This document shows positions 12,971 through 23,214 of a stretch of DNA of 64,000 nucleotides, piece by piece. This DNA is from Chionoecetes opilio. Its lineage: Eukaryota; Arthropoda; Malacostraca; Decapoda; Majidae. Within the stretch, counting starts at the first letter, position 1. The number at the start of each line of letters is the position of its first letter. The notes below the pieces were generated by a model. It ran no database searches, was not told the DNA's origin, and saw nothing but the letters and a program-made list of their open reading frames with translations. The position numbers and the translations under genes were made by a program. The DNA lies in assembly GCA_016584305.1 (NCBI GenBank), contig JACEEZ010006430.1:1-64000 (forward strand), read 5' to 3'.

Positions 12971-13268
12971 CATTTTAAATTCCAAATTGACTAGTGGTCG
13001 AACAATGTCCAAACTTTGACCCTTCTTTTTTGGCCAGAAAGCCGAAATGGCTAAGTTCACCTTGTTAATTTTAGGTAGTTGAATAGATCACTACTCTCCA
13101 CTAATATATGATCTTTGTGCACCACTGTAAACATTGTTTGCACAATGGCTGAATTACCATTGCGGCTCACCCTTTAATTCTGCAGTAGGGAAGCAGATGA
13201 ACTACTTCTATTAGTTACTGCCATTTTAACGACGTAGGGTCTTTTCACATCACCATTAGGACATAAGG

Positions 13269-13499
13269 CTAAGGATGAATGGATTTTCTACACTTCTTAC
13301 AAATACCCAGACTAATAGGACAGGCTTGTATTGCATGTTTACCACTAAGGCAGGCTAGGCAGTTTCCCAGGTCATTAACCTTTTGAGTTTTGTGGAAAAA
13401 TCTGGTATATATTATAAGTGGAGGGTGGATGTTCTTCCTCGCAGAAAGCAGACTTTTTTCTGACTTCACTGGTAATAACCCTATATTTAGGAATGGCAC
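13269..13499 (-). pseudogene. BEL/Pao gag zinc-binding region
   Basis: The 76-codon minus-strand frame contains NCLACLSGKHAIQACP followed by CKKC, a CX2C-H-C arrangement with a second cysteine pair, as in the gag C-terminus of BEL/Pao elements. Upstream gag sequence (13,500-13,890) is basic and proline-rich but out of frame. Confidence 0.5.
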
Positions 13500-13924
13500 C
13501 TGTTTCTTTGGGTAGGTCTTAGTGGTGGTTTACCGGCTAGTCTAGTTTGAAATTATCTACGGTTTTCTTCCCATCTTTAAATTTAGTAGGAGCGGATAAC
13601 TACCCCCAATGAGGGGTCTTCAAACTCTAAAGGTGGCTGATATCGCTGATTACCTTTAGGTAATCTCATCTCCCTGCTCCCAAACCAAACTCAATGGTAA
13701 TCTTTATCTCAATCTCCCTGTGGGGGTGTTCCTGCTCAATACCTTGCAAATGTTTGCAAATCTTGTAATAATCCCTCCTCTATTTGCCTGACCGTGAAGT
13801 AATTACTATTGTACCTCTGATTAAGGGGTCTCGAAACCTGGTTGGTAGTTTTTACATATCATATACGACCATCCAGTCTGACTCTGTCAAGGGTTTATGA
13901 TTTAATCTTATTCAATTTAAAATT

Positions 13925-14370
13925 TTTAGACTATATATTATATATATATATATAATATATATATAAATATAAAATATATATAATTATATATTATATTATA
14001 TTTTATATAATTTTTATTATATATATTATATATGTATATATAATATATATTTTATATCTCTATAATTATATTATAAAAACATTAATTTTATTAAAAGATA
14101 ATTTCTTAAGTTGGTAAAACAACTTGAATTTCCGTACCGAAATTCAAAATTCTACCTATATATTTTCATTATAAAACCCAATATAATTTTTTTACTAAAA
14201 TATTTAATAATATTTTATATATATTATATAATATATATATTTTTTATATTTATTATATATATACTATAATATATATTTATATATAATATATTATATATAT
14301 TATATATATATATTTTATATATAATATATTATATATATATATATAATATATGTAGATTAAAATATGTATA
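13925..14370. repeat. AT-rich low-complexity tract
   Basis: TA-dominated sequence interrupted near 14,085-14,220 by about 130 bases of more complex DNA. It separates the BEL copy from the SINE. Confidence 0.8.
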
Positions 14371-14372
14371 TA

Positions 14373-14700
14373 GGGGGGAGTTTAGGGGAGGCGGTAGCGG
14401 AGTGGTTTTGCGTCTCTGACTGGCGTTCTCGGTAACCCGAGTTTGATCCCCGAAGAAAACCAAAACCTTCTGCACCGTCGAGGGTGACCCTGCCTGCCCA
14501 TCAACTCTCCCCTTTGATTGCGAGTGCATCGGGGACACAGGTGGGCGGCATGAGCCTCTAATCACAGGAGTCACTATAAGAAACCTGCCTGCACACCACG
14601 AGCGAGGACCAACCATCACAGCCCTCAAGTGAACCTCCAGAACCCTCCGAGCCCTGGGTCCCACTGCTTACAGGCGCTATAGGCCCCAAAATGTAAAATA
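14373..14700 (+). mobile_element. tRNA-derived SINE, right-arm copy
   Basis: The best-ordered copy of the family. The A-box TAGCGGAGTGG lies at 14,395-14,405 and the B-box GAGTTTGATCCCC at about 14,439-14,452, with the spacing of a tRNA-Ser/Leu-type head. A body ending in GGCGCTATAGGC and a short AATATATATA tail follow. The intact internal Pol III boxes suggest tRNA-derived rather than 7SL origin. Confidence 0.75.
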
Positions 14701-14957
14701 TATATATACGTTAATTATTTATAAGGGTTAAGGGAAAGTTTGACGTATGTATGTATGTACGTATGTGGGGTGTGGCACGTTGTGTGGCATGTTGTGGGGG
14801 CATTTGTGTGGGCCCACCTCACAATGCTGCCGAGTCAGCGAGATGAAGGGGCCGAGCCGTCAGGGTTTGAAAGATGTGAGAGATGTCATTAGTAGTATAT
14901 TAAGCATCTCTTATATATAAATGGTAACATAATAGATATTTATATAGAGTAGTTATA

Positions 14958-15369
14958 TTAATAGTTTATTATATGGTAGAAACAGTACTTGCTCATTACT
15001 ATATGTTTAATAGTGGAGCAGAGGTATATGTAGATAAATAAACATAGTAATTGCCAACTGCTTGGCAGAGGAGTGAGCCGCCCTCGCCAGAGGGGTTTCG
15101 GCAGAAGGTCTTGAGCCAGGGCTGAGAACTGAGATTGTACTTACGAGGGATTCCTCATATACATATTTCGTCATGTGTATAGTTTTTAACTGAAATTATA
15201 CGAAGTACCTCAACCCAAAGCGTCTCTCAACATCCTCACGACACCACTAATATTCCCCACGAAACAGATTGATTGGTACGTGTGTTACTGGACAATTGAC
15301 TCAACCTCCACATTCCAGGGTGAGTTTACCTGTGTGACTAATTACTCGCGTAAAGGAATATCCAGAACA
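14958..15369 (+). other. Possible 5' LTR of the Ty3/gypsy element
   Basis: This stretch lies directly before the gypsy leader. It holds an AATAAA at about 15,038 and ends ...GAACA at about 15,370, followed by TAACTGGTGGGGGCG, which could be a primer-binding site. No matching copy was found after the pol gene at 21,090-21,610, so the LTR call rests on position only. Confidence 0.3.
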
Positions 15370-16243
15370 TAACTGGTGGGGGCGTGTGGCACGAATACTT
15401 ATCAGTGCTAAACAATTACAATCTCTGTGCAACAGTGCTGGGAATAGTGGTTGTGAGAGGAGACGAAACTTTTTGAAACGAAAACGAAAATTTTGAAAAA
15501 ACCCAAACAGCACTTGGCGGGGTTTAACGTACATTAAAACAAAGGAGTGTCGAGGAGACGGGAGGAATTCAAGGCCTCGGTACCACCTAAACTCACGGTG
15601 AATCATCTCAACACGTCCAGCTATAATCCGACTACGCCTGTTTTAAGACGAATGAAGCGATGGTGTAATGGAAGGACTTTAAAGAGTGCTCAATTGAGAA
15701 CTATTTCTTGCGACTAGTGATCCTAGGGGAATTAAGTTACTCATTTCACTCATCTCATTACCAATTACTCATAATATCAACGCCAGAACGACAGCGCAGG
15801 ACAAGATTCTCAACTTTTGGCATGTGATGATCGGTGGACTCTCCATCATCACGAGGACAACAAGGGACCCACTTGGACCATTCACAACTGGTTTCTACAA
15901 GTTATTAAGTTAAGTTGCTACAAACATTTGCTGAACACTAAATTACACTTAATTATTTATAACACAAACAAGGAATTAAATTTTGAGTCATCTCGTGAAA
16001 GGAAAACTTTATTAGAAAATTTAAAAAAATTTCCCCTTACTCCGTTTCTTTCTGTGTAAGAGATTTTCTTTGTAGGGAAAAAGAAAATGGTACTTTTTAG
16101 CGGGACATCAGAACTTGTCATTCTCGCGGGGGACTTCCGTGAGTATTTTTCTCTAATAAAATTTTCTTTTCTTTACCACTAATGGAGAAGTTTTGCGTAT
16201 ATAATTAATTAATTATAACTACGTTATTGTCTCATATAATTTA
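15370..16243 (+). other. Gypsy leader, no clear gene
   Basis: Untranslated leader with a possible primer-binding site at its start. A short open frame at 15,817-16,059 has no recognisable domain and is probably accidental. An opposite-strand frame at 15,301-15,606 also looks accidental. Confidence 0.4.
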
Positions 16244-17593
16244 ATGCCAAAAGGTAAGGAAGAGTTAGAAGAAACCGTAGATGATTTAACCTCAGACTTA
16301 AATAAACTTACGTTAAGGAGCGGTAAGCAGTATCCCACAATGACTTATACTACTACTGCTACTGGTACTATTACTACTACTACTGCTGCTACTGCTGCTA
16401 CTACTACTGCTACTGGTACTACTACTACCACTAACCTTACTCCTCTAACAGCAACACCAACCCATAAAATGACGATTCAATCACAAGCTAGGCAAGCCAA
16501 TCCTGGGGCTGCATTTCCTACTTCATTTAAGGTGTTACCCACAGAGGCATCCGTGCGACCATTTAGTGGAGATGAGGAAGTTTATAGCGCTTATCAATTT
16601 CTCACTCTATGTGAGGATGTAATGAGTAACTCAGACGTATGCAGGCCAGCAGATAAAATTGCTTTCATTCGATCTAGACTGCAACCTGGTTCGAGAGCTC
16701 AACAATTAATGCAAAGAACAGCACTTTCTGCCCGGAAGATTGGGCAAGATTACGACAAATTCAGGGAAAATTTCCAGAAATTTTTCAGTGGTGGAGTAGC
16801 AACCACCGTAGTGAAACAGGTAAGTCATGTGACTGACTCAATAATAACAAATTTGTCGTCGCAAACTGTATGGGATGGGTCTATCGCGGCCAATACGTTA
16901 ACAGAGGAGTGCATCAAAATTCTAACGGAGGCACATTGGTGTAATGGAAAATAAATTAGTATGGATAATATGTCCAAATTTCTGGAACTGTTGTTCTATA
17001 TGCTACATGTCCAGGGGAAAGTGCGTCGTGCAGCTCTTTCTTTGCCCTTCCATTCTAAGGACGAGTTAGTGGATTTCATAACAGCCTTAGACGGCAAGCT
17101 TATGGAGTCAGAACACTCTACGGCTTTCACAGCCACAGTTACTGGAGTATTTACTCCTATTCCAACACCGGAAAATAACACCTCCCGGCCTACTTATGCA
17201 GTGGCAGCTGCGAGAGAGGCAATCATTTGTTCCTACTGCAACAAGGTGGGACATACGGTAAAGAAATGTCGCCGCATGCGACCAGAAATGCGGAAGGCAT
17301 CGCCAGTGGGAGATAATCAAACTACAAACGCCACCCACGGCTCCGAGGGGATTCCTTCAACCAGGATTAAATCTTCCTTTTCCTTCCGGGGGAGGGGACA
17401 GCAGCAAAGGAACAGAATAAGTAGGGAGTCCTACTACTGCGCGATCCACGGTACGGGTAATCACGATACCGACCAATGCTACCAGATAAAAGATGCTTGC
17501 GAAAACTATGAGCAAAGGGGGCTGCTGGGAGAGGTAAGTCGTCGGGAGAAGACATGCGAGCCTCGTCGCACCATCCAGGTTAACTCAACATAA
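16244..17593 (+). pseudogene. Gypsy Gag, interrupted by one stop codon
   Basis: Gag forms the particle and binds element RNA. It starts at the ATG at 16,244. Residues about 38-75 are a Thr/Ala/Gly tract encoded by ACT/GCT trinucleotides. A capsid-like region follows (PFSGDEEVYSAYQF, then KIAFIRSRL). A TAA at 16,952-16,954 ends the first segment, and the same frame resumes at 16,961. The second segment holds a perfect CX2CX4HX4C knuckle (CSYCNKVGHTVKKC, about 17,228-17,269) and a second Cys/His cluster (CAIHGTGNHDTDQC). The shared frame implies one nonsense mutation rather than two genes. Pol is in the +1 frame relative to gag. Confidence 0.8.
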
Positions 17594-17630
17594 CCGCGAG
17601 AGAGATTTTCCTCCCGCAGGCACGGCGGAT

Positions 17631-18593
17631 TTGTCGATTTACCACAATATTGTGGCTGCCTGCCAACAAACAAACATCATGGCAATACCCACGAAGGTAA
17701 GACATCAAAATCTTTCCCTGGCTGTGGACACTAGAGCTACTGTTAAGATACTCTCTGAAGAGTCGTATCAGGCTCTAAAGAGGAGTGCACGTGGTGGCCG
17801 ATGGCCGTTACGCCAGAGTGATTTGAATGTGCAGGGGGTCACAGGTTCATCTTTAAAAAAAAAGGGAACAGTGATCTTACCTATTACTCTGAACAAAGGG
17901 GTTCCTCCGGTTCGTATGGAGTTCTATGTAACATCCAACTTTCAGCTCCCTGTAGACGGGCTGTTGGGTTTAGCTACGATGAAGTCTAATCGAATTGGGA
18001 TAGATCCAAACATAAATTTAATAACAGTTATAGGGAGGCAGTTAAAGGCGATGGATTCTCCTATGTCTCTGACTCCCCTAAATTTCAAATCACTCAGAGG
18101 GAATAGAGGCGATAAGCGAGGGCCACCGACTGGTGTAGTTCCCTCAATTCATGTCTCTAACGCTCGCGTGAATCTTACAGCGGGCTGGAAATTTGTGCAG
18201 GCCACGATTGTCGGTGACCACAAAATCCCCGATCGTATGGCGATGCGTGTTCCAGTGGCGGTTCCTGATGCACCTATAGACAGTGAAGTATGTCTCGATG
18301 GCCCCAGTAAAGTAAAACGATTGGCCGTAGAGGCGACACTTAGCACTGTCAGCGCAGGACATGTCACATCAGCATTGGTTGTTAACACCACAGGTGGACC
18401 AGTGCAAGTTAAACATGGAGTTTTCCTTGGAGAAGGGTTGGTGTATGATCGAAAGGTGGTACCTGAACCATTGGAGTTACCTACTGCTTGTGTTGCTATG
18501 GTGCAGAAGTCCTCCGCTGCCATCGAGCAGGGTCTGGTACCAACCCTCAGTTCGCTTGTCAACTTCGTGGACTACCCGGAGTTAAAGCACTAG
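17631..18593 (+). CDS. Gypsy Pol, protease segment
   Basis: The aspartic protease part of pol, which would process Gag-Pol. The frame opens without an ATG, as expected for translation by frameshift. LAVDTRATVKILS lies at residues about 31-42. The usual D-T/S-G active-site triad reads D-T-R here, because the glycine codon is AGA at 17,733-17,735, which should abolish activity. A GLLGLA block follows at about residue 114. The remainder is a linker of about 180 residues with no known fold visible. A TAG at 18,591-18,593 interrupts the frame, which continues directly into the RT segment. Confidence 0.75.
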   Translation: MSIYHNIVAACQQTNIMAIPTKVRHQNLSLAVDTRATVKILSEESYQALKRSARGGRWPLRQSDLNVQGVTGSSLKKKGTVILPITLNKGVPPVRMEFYVTSNFQLPVDGLLGLATMKSNRIGIDPNINLITVIGRQLKAMDSPMSLTPLNFKSLRGNRGDKRGPPTGVVPSIHVSNARVNLTAGWKFVQATIVGDHKIPDRMAMRVPVAVPDAPIDSEVCLDGPSKVKRLAVEATLSTVSAGHVTSALVVNTTGGPVQVKHGVFLGEGLVYDRKVVPEPLELPTACVAMVQKSSAAIEQGLVPTLSSLVNFVDYPELKH

Positions 18594-18596
18594 CTC

Positions 18597-19625
18597 TTGG
18601 AACTCTTGGGTCAGTACCGAGATGTAATAACACTCCCCGGCGCTCCTCTTGGTGCTACCGATACAGCGGAGCATCACATTAAACTCAGTGCAGGGACCAA
18701 ACCTGTCTACATTCCTGCTTACAGGCTACCTCAAAGCCAACGGGCTGTGGTAGAAACACATGTAGAGGAAATGCTGGAGCAAGGAGTTATTCAACACTCG
18801 TACTCACCCTGGTACAGTCCTTTGTTCCTTGTCCCGAAGAAGGATGGAACTTTTCGCCCAGTTATTGACTTTCGGCGAGTGAATCAGGTCTCAGAAGATG
18901 ACAGGTATCCGTTTCCAGGCCTAAAAGATCTGCTCATGTCGTTAGGTCCGGGTAATACGATTTTCAGTAGTTTGGACCTTTTGTCGGGGTACTGGCAGGT
19001 ACCCATGGCAGAATCCTCCAGAGAGGTTACGGCATTCAGTACGTCGGGAGGTCACTACGAATGGCTTCGGATGCCGTTTGGCTTGAAATCCGCGCCGCTT
19101 ACTTTTCAGGGAATGATAAATACAATTTTTGACGGTATGATAGGTAACTCTGTGTTCGCATACCTGGATGATATTACAATTGCTAGCAAAGACCATGAAT
19201 CTCACTTTAAAACGTTAGAGTCAGTTTTGCAGCGATTGTTGTCAGTTGGTCTCAAAGCCAAGTTCACCAAGTGTGAATTTTTGAAAGCTAAGATTAGCTT
19301 CCTAGGCCATACTGTCCACACCATGGACGATAAAGTTATGTCCGTCAAAAAAGTTCCTCAACTCCAGAGTGTTGAGAATGTTAGACCCTTTTTGGGACTA
19401 GAGGGCTTTTACCGCCCCTTTATCAAAGATTTCGCCAGAATGGCATCTCCCCTAAACCAGCTGTTAAGAAAAGATGTCTCATTTCATTGGGATGCTCCTC
19501 AGGAGCAAAGTTTCGAAGAGTTAAAACTTGCACTCGTGAACGCTCCTGTCTTGGCATTCCCAGATGTTTCAGCTCCATTTGAGCTATGTACAGACGCTTC
19601 GGCTAAGGGACTTGGTGCATACTAA
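18597..19625 (+). CDS. Gypsy Pol, reverse transcriptase segment
   Basis: RT copies element RNA to DNA. In order: the VPKKDGTFRPVIDFRRVN fingers motif (about 79-96), SSLDLLSGYWQ with the first catalytic Asp (residue 126), RMPFGLKSAP (158-167), YLDD (189-192) with the other two catalytic Asp, KCEFLK and FLGH, then the thumb with GFYRPFIKDFA. The first RNase H Asp (CTDAS, about residue 333) closes the segment. All three RT aspartates are present. The frame is continuous with the protease segment except for the TAG between them. It ends at a stop (19,623-19,625) created by a small indel. Confidence 0.9.
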   Translation: MELLGQYRDVITLPGAPLGATDTAEHHIKLSAGTKPVYIPAYRLPQSQRAVVETHVEEMLEQGVIQHSYSPWYSPLFLVPKKDGTFRPVIDFRRVNQVSEDDRYPFPGLKDLLMSLGPGNTIFSSLDLLSGYWQVPMAESSREVTAFSTSGGHYEWLRMPFGLKSAPLTFQGMINTIFDGMIGNSVFAYLDDITIASKDHESHFKTLESVLQRLLSVGLKAKFTKCEFLKAKISFLGHTVHTMDDKVMSVKKVPQLQSVENVRPFLGLEGFYRPFIKDFARMASPLNQLLRKDVSFHWDAPQEQSFEELKLALVNAPVLAFPDVSAPFELCTDASAKGLGAY

Positions 19626-20359
19626 TGCAAAAAGATGAAAGAGGGAAGAACCGTGTAATCGCGTATGTGAGCAGAGTTCTTATCCCGGCGGAAGTAAATT
19701 ATTCCGTTACACATCAAGAGACCCTCGGATTAATTTGGGCTCTCAAACAATTTAAATACGTTATTTTTGGCTATCCAATAACTGTCTATACCGACCATGC
19801 AGCCGTTACTGAGTTATTTAAGGGTAAGAATGTATCCGGTAGGCTTGCACTATGGTATCTGACGATTCAAGAGTACAAGGTACTGTGCCGACATTGGCCA
19901 CAGAAACGAGACCCAGTGGAACAATATATTATTCCTGACGTTTTCGTTCCGACGGTACTCAAAATTGTGCACGATGTGCCCATGGCTGGACATCCGGGAC
20001 GTAATCGTACCCTAGCAGCCGCGAGGCGTGTGTATTTTTGGCCCACGATGCGTGCGGACATTGAAGAATATGTTGCCAGGTGTGTATCTTGTGCCCAAAA
20101 CAAAGGGGCGACTCCAGGACCCGCTCTTATATTAGAATACCCACCACCTGAGCAACCATGGGACGTAGTTGCTATAGATCTTCTACAGTTACCCAAGAGT
20201 CATCATGGCTTACAATATCTTCTGGTGTGTGTAGATCACTTTTCAAGGTTTGTAGTCCTTGCACCGGTGAAGAATAAAACTGCTGCGATTGTAGCCCATG
20301 CATTAATAACTAACTCATCTTTTCTGCCCTTATTCCACACCAAGAGTATTGCTCAGTGA
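19625..20359 (+). CDS. Gypsy Pol, RNase H and integrase N-terminal segment
   Basis: Continues RNase H with HQETLGLIWAL (Glu32) and YTDHAA (Asp57). At about residue 86 the RNase H end is abruptly joined to an integrase-side linker: the usual closing RNase H helix and its A-D-A-L-S-R motif are absent, so roughly a hundred or more residues appear deleted near 19,880-19,920. The integrase H-H-C-C zinc region follows (His116, His123, Cys153, Cys156), then the first catalytic Asp (VVAIDLLQLP, residue 185). A frameshift near 20,340 ends the segment. Confidence 0.85.
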   Translation: MQKDERGKNRVIAYVSRVLIPAEVNYSVTHQETLGLIWALKQFKYVIFGYPITVYTDHAAVTELFKGKNVSGRLALWYLTIQEYKVLCRHWPQKRDPVEQYIIPDVFVPTVLKIVHDVPMAGHPGRNRTLAAARRVYFWPTMRADIEEYVARCVSCAQNKGATPGPALILEYPPPEQPWDVVAIDLLQLPKSHHGLQYLLVCVDHFSRFVVLAPVKNKTAAIVAHALITNSSFLPLFHTKSIAQ

Positions 20360-21089
20360 TAATGGCGCAGAGTTCCGTAATGCATTGCTTACGGAGATTT
20401 GTACATTGTACAATATTAAGCAGACTTTCACAGTTGCATACCATCCAAGCTATAATGGGCTGACGGAGCGCGTTAACAGGAAGATCCTTGACGCGTTGAG
20501 ACCTGTTGTAAAACGTTTGCACGACAATTGGGAAGATTGGATACCCTACGTGTCGGCTTGCATTAATAGTTCAGTTTGCGAGTCCACGGGCAAGTCTCCT
20601 CACTACATACTTTATGGTGCGGATAAACGGATGCCATATGACCTATTGGCCAAGCCTAATAAGCCTGTGTATAACATAGATAGCTATCTGGATCAGCATT
20701 TGCATGTCTTTACTAATATACACAAAAAGGTCAAGGAAAGGCTACAAGCTTCTCGTGCCGAGATGATGGCACAACAACATAAGCGTGCGGTTCCTATTAC
20801 AATAAGAAAAGGGGATACCGTAATGGTTCAGAGTCCAAGTAGGAATTCCAAGTTGGCGCCGAAATTCTTGGGCCCGCGCCTTGTTGTTGGTGAGAAGAAT
20901 GGCAATAAGTTTGAGGTATTGGATCCACATCTTCAAACTGTCCAAATAATTCATAATGACAGGTTAAAGAAGACCAAAGCCCGACGGGACCCGGCTTTTG
21001 CTGATTGTGCTTACCTACCTCCACGCACTTCCACTAACCCAATCACCACTAACGCCAAGCACGGCTATAATCTACGACCCCGAGTCTAA
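20349..21089 (+). CDS. Gypsy Pol, integrase C-terminal segment
   Basis: Begins at the second catalytic Asp (LSDNGAEF, residue 4) and has the third acid at Glu40 in YNGLTERVNRK, giving the D-35-E spacing of retroviral-type integrases. An RKGDTVMVQSP region and an FLGPRLVVGEK-like fold mark the C-terminal DNA-binding domain. The chain ends HGYNLRPRV and stops at 21,087-21,089. The frame opens at a TTG and is simply the shifted continuation of the preceding segment. Confidence 0.88.
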   Translation: MLSDNGAEFRNALLTEICTLYNIKQTFTVAYHPSYNGLTERVNRKILDALRPVVKRLHDNWEDWIPYVSACINSSVCESTGKSPHYILYGADKRMPYDLLAKPNKPVYNIDSYLDQHLHVFTNIHKKVKERLQASRAEMMAQQHKRAVPITIRKGDTVMVQSPSRNSKLAPKFLGPRLVVGEKNGNKFEVLDPHLQTVQIIHNDRLKKTKARRDPAFADCAYLPPRTSTNPITTNAKHGYNLRPRV

Positions 21090-21613
21090 CTAATTTTCTT
21101 TCCCATCATGCTATGTGAAATGCATGTATTGCATGTTTAATCATTATAGATCTTCGGAAGGATCGACTGACCTTCATGAAGCTAAACTATTAACAGAACA
21201 ATCGGCTTAAAAGAGTGCTGAACAGTGCGACTGTGCGTTTAGATGCTCTCAAGTGATTTTTTATTATTTGACCATTCAAACCCATTTGACCTATATCTTT
21301 TCTAGTTTTTGAATCCTCATTCACTGTGGTCGTTTCCAATATTGCGGCGATAAGCCAAACATGGTAGATGCAGCTAGTGGGAGAGTAACCGCGAGTCTTT
21401 TTTTTACTGAGGAGGATTTCTTACATACACTGGGTAATGGTCAAGATGAATTAAAATAGCAGCCCTTGTTAAGACAGGATGCTATTCAGCACTACTATAC
21501 GGTCTTGTAAGTAATGTTTACCATGGATGTTATTGTAGTACATGTCACCTTTAAGTCATCAGAGATTTGTAAGACTTATCGGGTGGAATCTTTTCAATTT
21601 TTCTATTAAGATC
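21090..21613. other. Flank after gypsy pol, nothing recognised
   Basis: No frame, LTR match or polypurine tract was identified. Moderately AT-rich single-copy-looking DNA up to the next terminal inverted repeat. Confidence 0.4.
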
Positions 21614-22790
21614 GGAGAGTCCGCCGTGCAAATATGAAAGAAAAAAAAATTAAATACGAATTTGAGTTATATGGTCTATGGCAACACCTTATCCTTTGGC
21701 TTTCGAATGGTGGAATTTTTTCCAGTCGGACATACATTTCAATGCCCATAGCGAGGGGATTTAAATGGCTTTTAAGCTTTCAAAACTTGTAAAAAAAGTA
21801 ACTGTAATTTTTGAATTTTTTTTGGATAATTTTCCCATATATCAAAACAAAGCCTTTAAAAAAACCCAGCAATCTTCAGGGTGAAGTTTGGACCCAGGTA
21901 ACAATTCTGGAACACAATTCTGGATATGAAAAGTGCAACCTGTTCACCAAAAATTTTGGAACAAATGTATACATCCAAAAAAGGCTAGAAAAGAGAGAAA
22001 AGAGAAGAACTACACCGAAAAAAATAATAAACAATAAGAGGAAGACAGACAAAGGAATTCCAACCGAAAGCTATGCACCTACTGAATTTTGATCGAACCT
22101 TGCAACAATGAGGGACGTGGCGCGCCCTGACACCCTCGCCTTTGAGCGATTAATTAATACCTTTAAAAGGTGGGACAAGGTGCCAGATCCTTTTATGCAT
22201 GTATTGATATGTGATTACTGATCCCGTAACATTCATATGAAAGTAGCATTGACAGTATAGTGCCTTCACTGGAGCGCAGAAACTTTACCAAACTTCAAAC
22301 GCGTTTTTCTCAAAACTAGTATAAAATGAACAAAATTTTTTTTTCTGCTTCTGTTCTTGGCACGATTTTCACGAAACTTTAGGAAACACAAAATCAAATA
22401 TCTTAAAAAAATCTGTCATTTTTTTTAAAGGCTTAGTTTGATATATGGGAAAATTATCCAAAAAAAATCCATTTTTTTTTTTTTTTTTTTTTACAATTTT
22501 TTAAAGTTTTTTCGCAAACAGTTTTCAAAAATACAACAGGACAGATCGTTAGAATAACAATGAATTATCAGATGCGCATGTCACAAGGAAATCGGTAAAT
22601 AAATGGCTGAGAAAAATCAATTAAAAATTTCATAAAAAAACGAAGAAAAAAATTTCCCTTATATTTTTCAAATTTTTTTCTCTCATCGGATCAGCTTGAC
22701 ATTTTCATGTGATAACAAGGGTACTAATATACACAACATATAAAATATTCATGACCGTAGATGCAATTTTTAATTCACGGCGGACTCTCC
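21614..22790. mobile_element. Unclassified element with 15-bp terminal inverted repeats
   Basis: GGAGAGTCCGCCGTG at 21,614-21,628 is matched by its exact reverse complement at 22,776-22,790, with weaker A/T-rich similarity inside. The 1.18-kb interior has A/T runs, including a T run of about 28 at 22,467-22,492, and no transposase frame. A short plus-strand frame at 21,811-22,092 has no recognised domain. No target-site duplication could be seen, so the superfamily is unknown. Confidence 0.45.
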
Positions 22791-23183
22791 CCTCAAGCGA
22801 GGAAGGTCAGAGTTTATGAAAATATTGTGTTTGAGGTAAGCGGGGATCCTTGGATTACATGTTGATAGGGCTAGAATAAATGGATCATGCAGTAAGCTAA
22901 TATTATTACCCCTTGGAAATATCATTTAAGGAAAATCTGCGAAAGTAACAGTCTTCCCTGCCTGTTTGTTATGTCTTTAGGGTGTGATTTGAATATATTT
23001 AGTCATGAAACTTAATTTTTGTCAGAGTTTATTGGCGTTGGTTATTGAAATTATACATTTTCGCATAAGTGAATTATAATTGTTTGTATCACATTATAAA
23101 AAAATACTAAAATGCAGGTTGCAGAATTTTGTTTCCAATGTATTTTTCAGACACACACGCGCGCGCGAGATCACGCGCACCCC

Positions 23184-23214
<31 letters not shown>

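Larger units (their letters stand above)
9540..13890 (-). mobile_element. BEL/Pao LTR retrotransposon, right-arm copy
   Basis: Minus-strand order is gag zinc region (13,269-13,499), RT (about 12,000-12,970), RNase H (about 11,500-11,760), integrase zinc region (10,680-10,830), integrase core (10,294-10,662) and an integrase C-terminal/DUF5641-like tail (about 9,540-10,290). The assignment follows from the integrase core wording, the RT box with DNLQG, and the collinear copy at 50,400-58,030. All frames are broken. LTRs were not found. Confidence 0.7.
7855..14957 (-). repeat. Right arm of giant inverted repeat
   Basis: Reverse complement of the left arm, with cleaner sequence and fewer homopolymer runs. 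The outermost match is the block around 14,880-14,957, containing an AAGCATCTCTTATATA-type segment, which mirrors positions 1-55. The Ty3/gypsy element begins close to the outer edge of this arm. Its mirror copy, if any, would lie left of the window. Confidence 0.85.
15370..21089 (+). mobile_element. Ty3/gypsy retrotransposon internal region
   Basis: A single-orientation gag-pol unit: leader (15,370-16,243), gag (16,244-17,593), then pol with protease, RT, RNase H and integrase to 21,089. The RT has the gypsy-type FSSLDLLSGYWQV and YLDD motifs, and the integrase ends in a YNLRPR tail typical of metazoan gypsy elements. Gag has one nonsense codon and a +1 shift separates gag from pol. Pol has one nonsense codon, two frameshifts and one internal deletion. 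No 3' LTR is recognisable. No env-like gene follows. Confidence 0.85.

Noticed and set aside
15301..15606. 101-codon minus-strand frame before the gypsy element
   Set aside because: No domain and no conservation argument. It overlaps the likely leader and primer-binding region.
18144..18562. Minus-strand frame of 137 codons within gypsy pol
   Set aside because: Shadow of the protease-linker coding strand with no motif of its own. The frames at 18,942-19,205 and 19,867-20,196 are likewise shadows.
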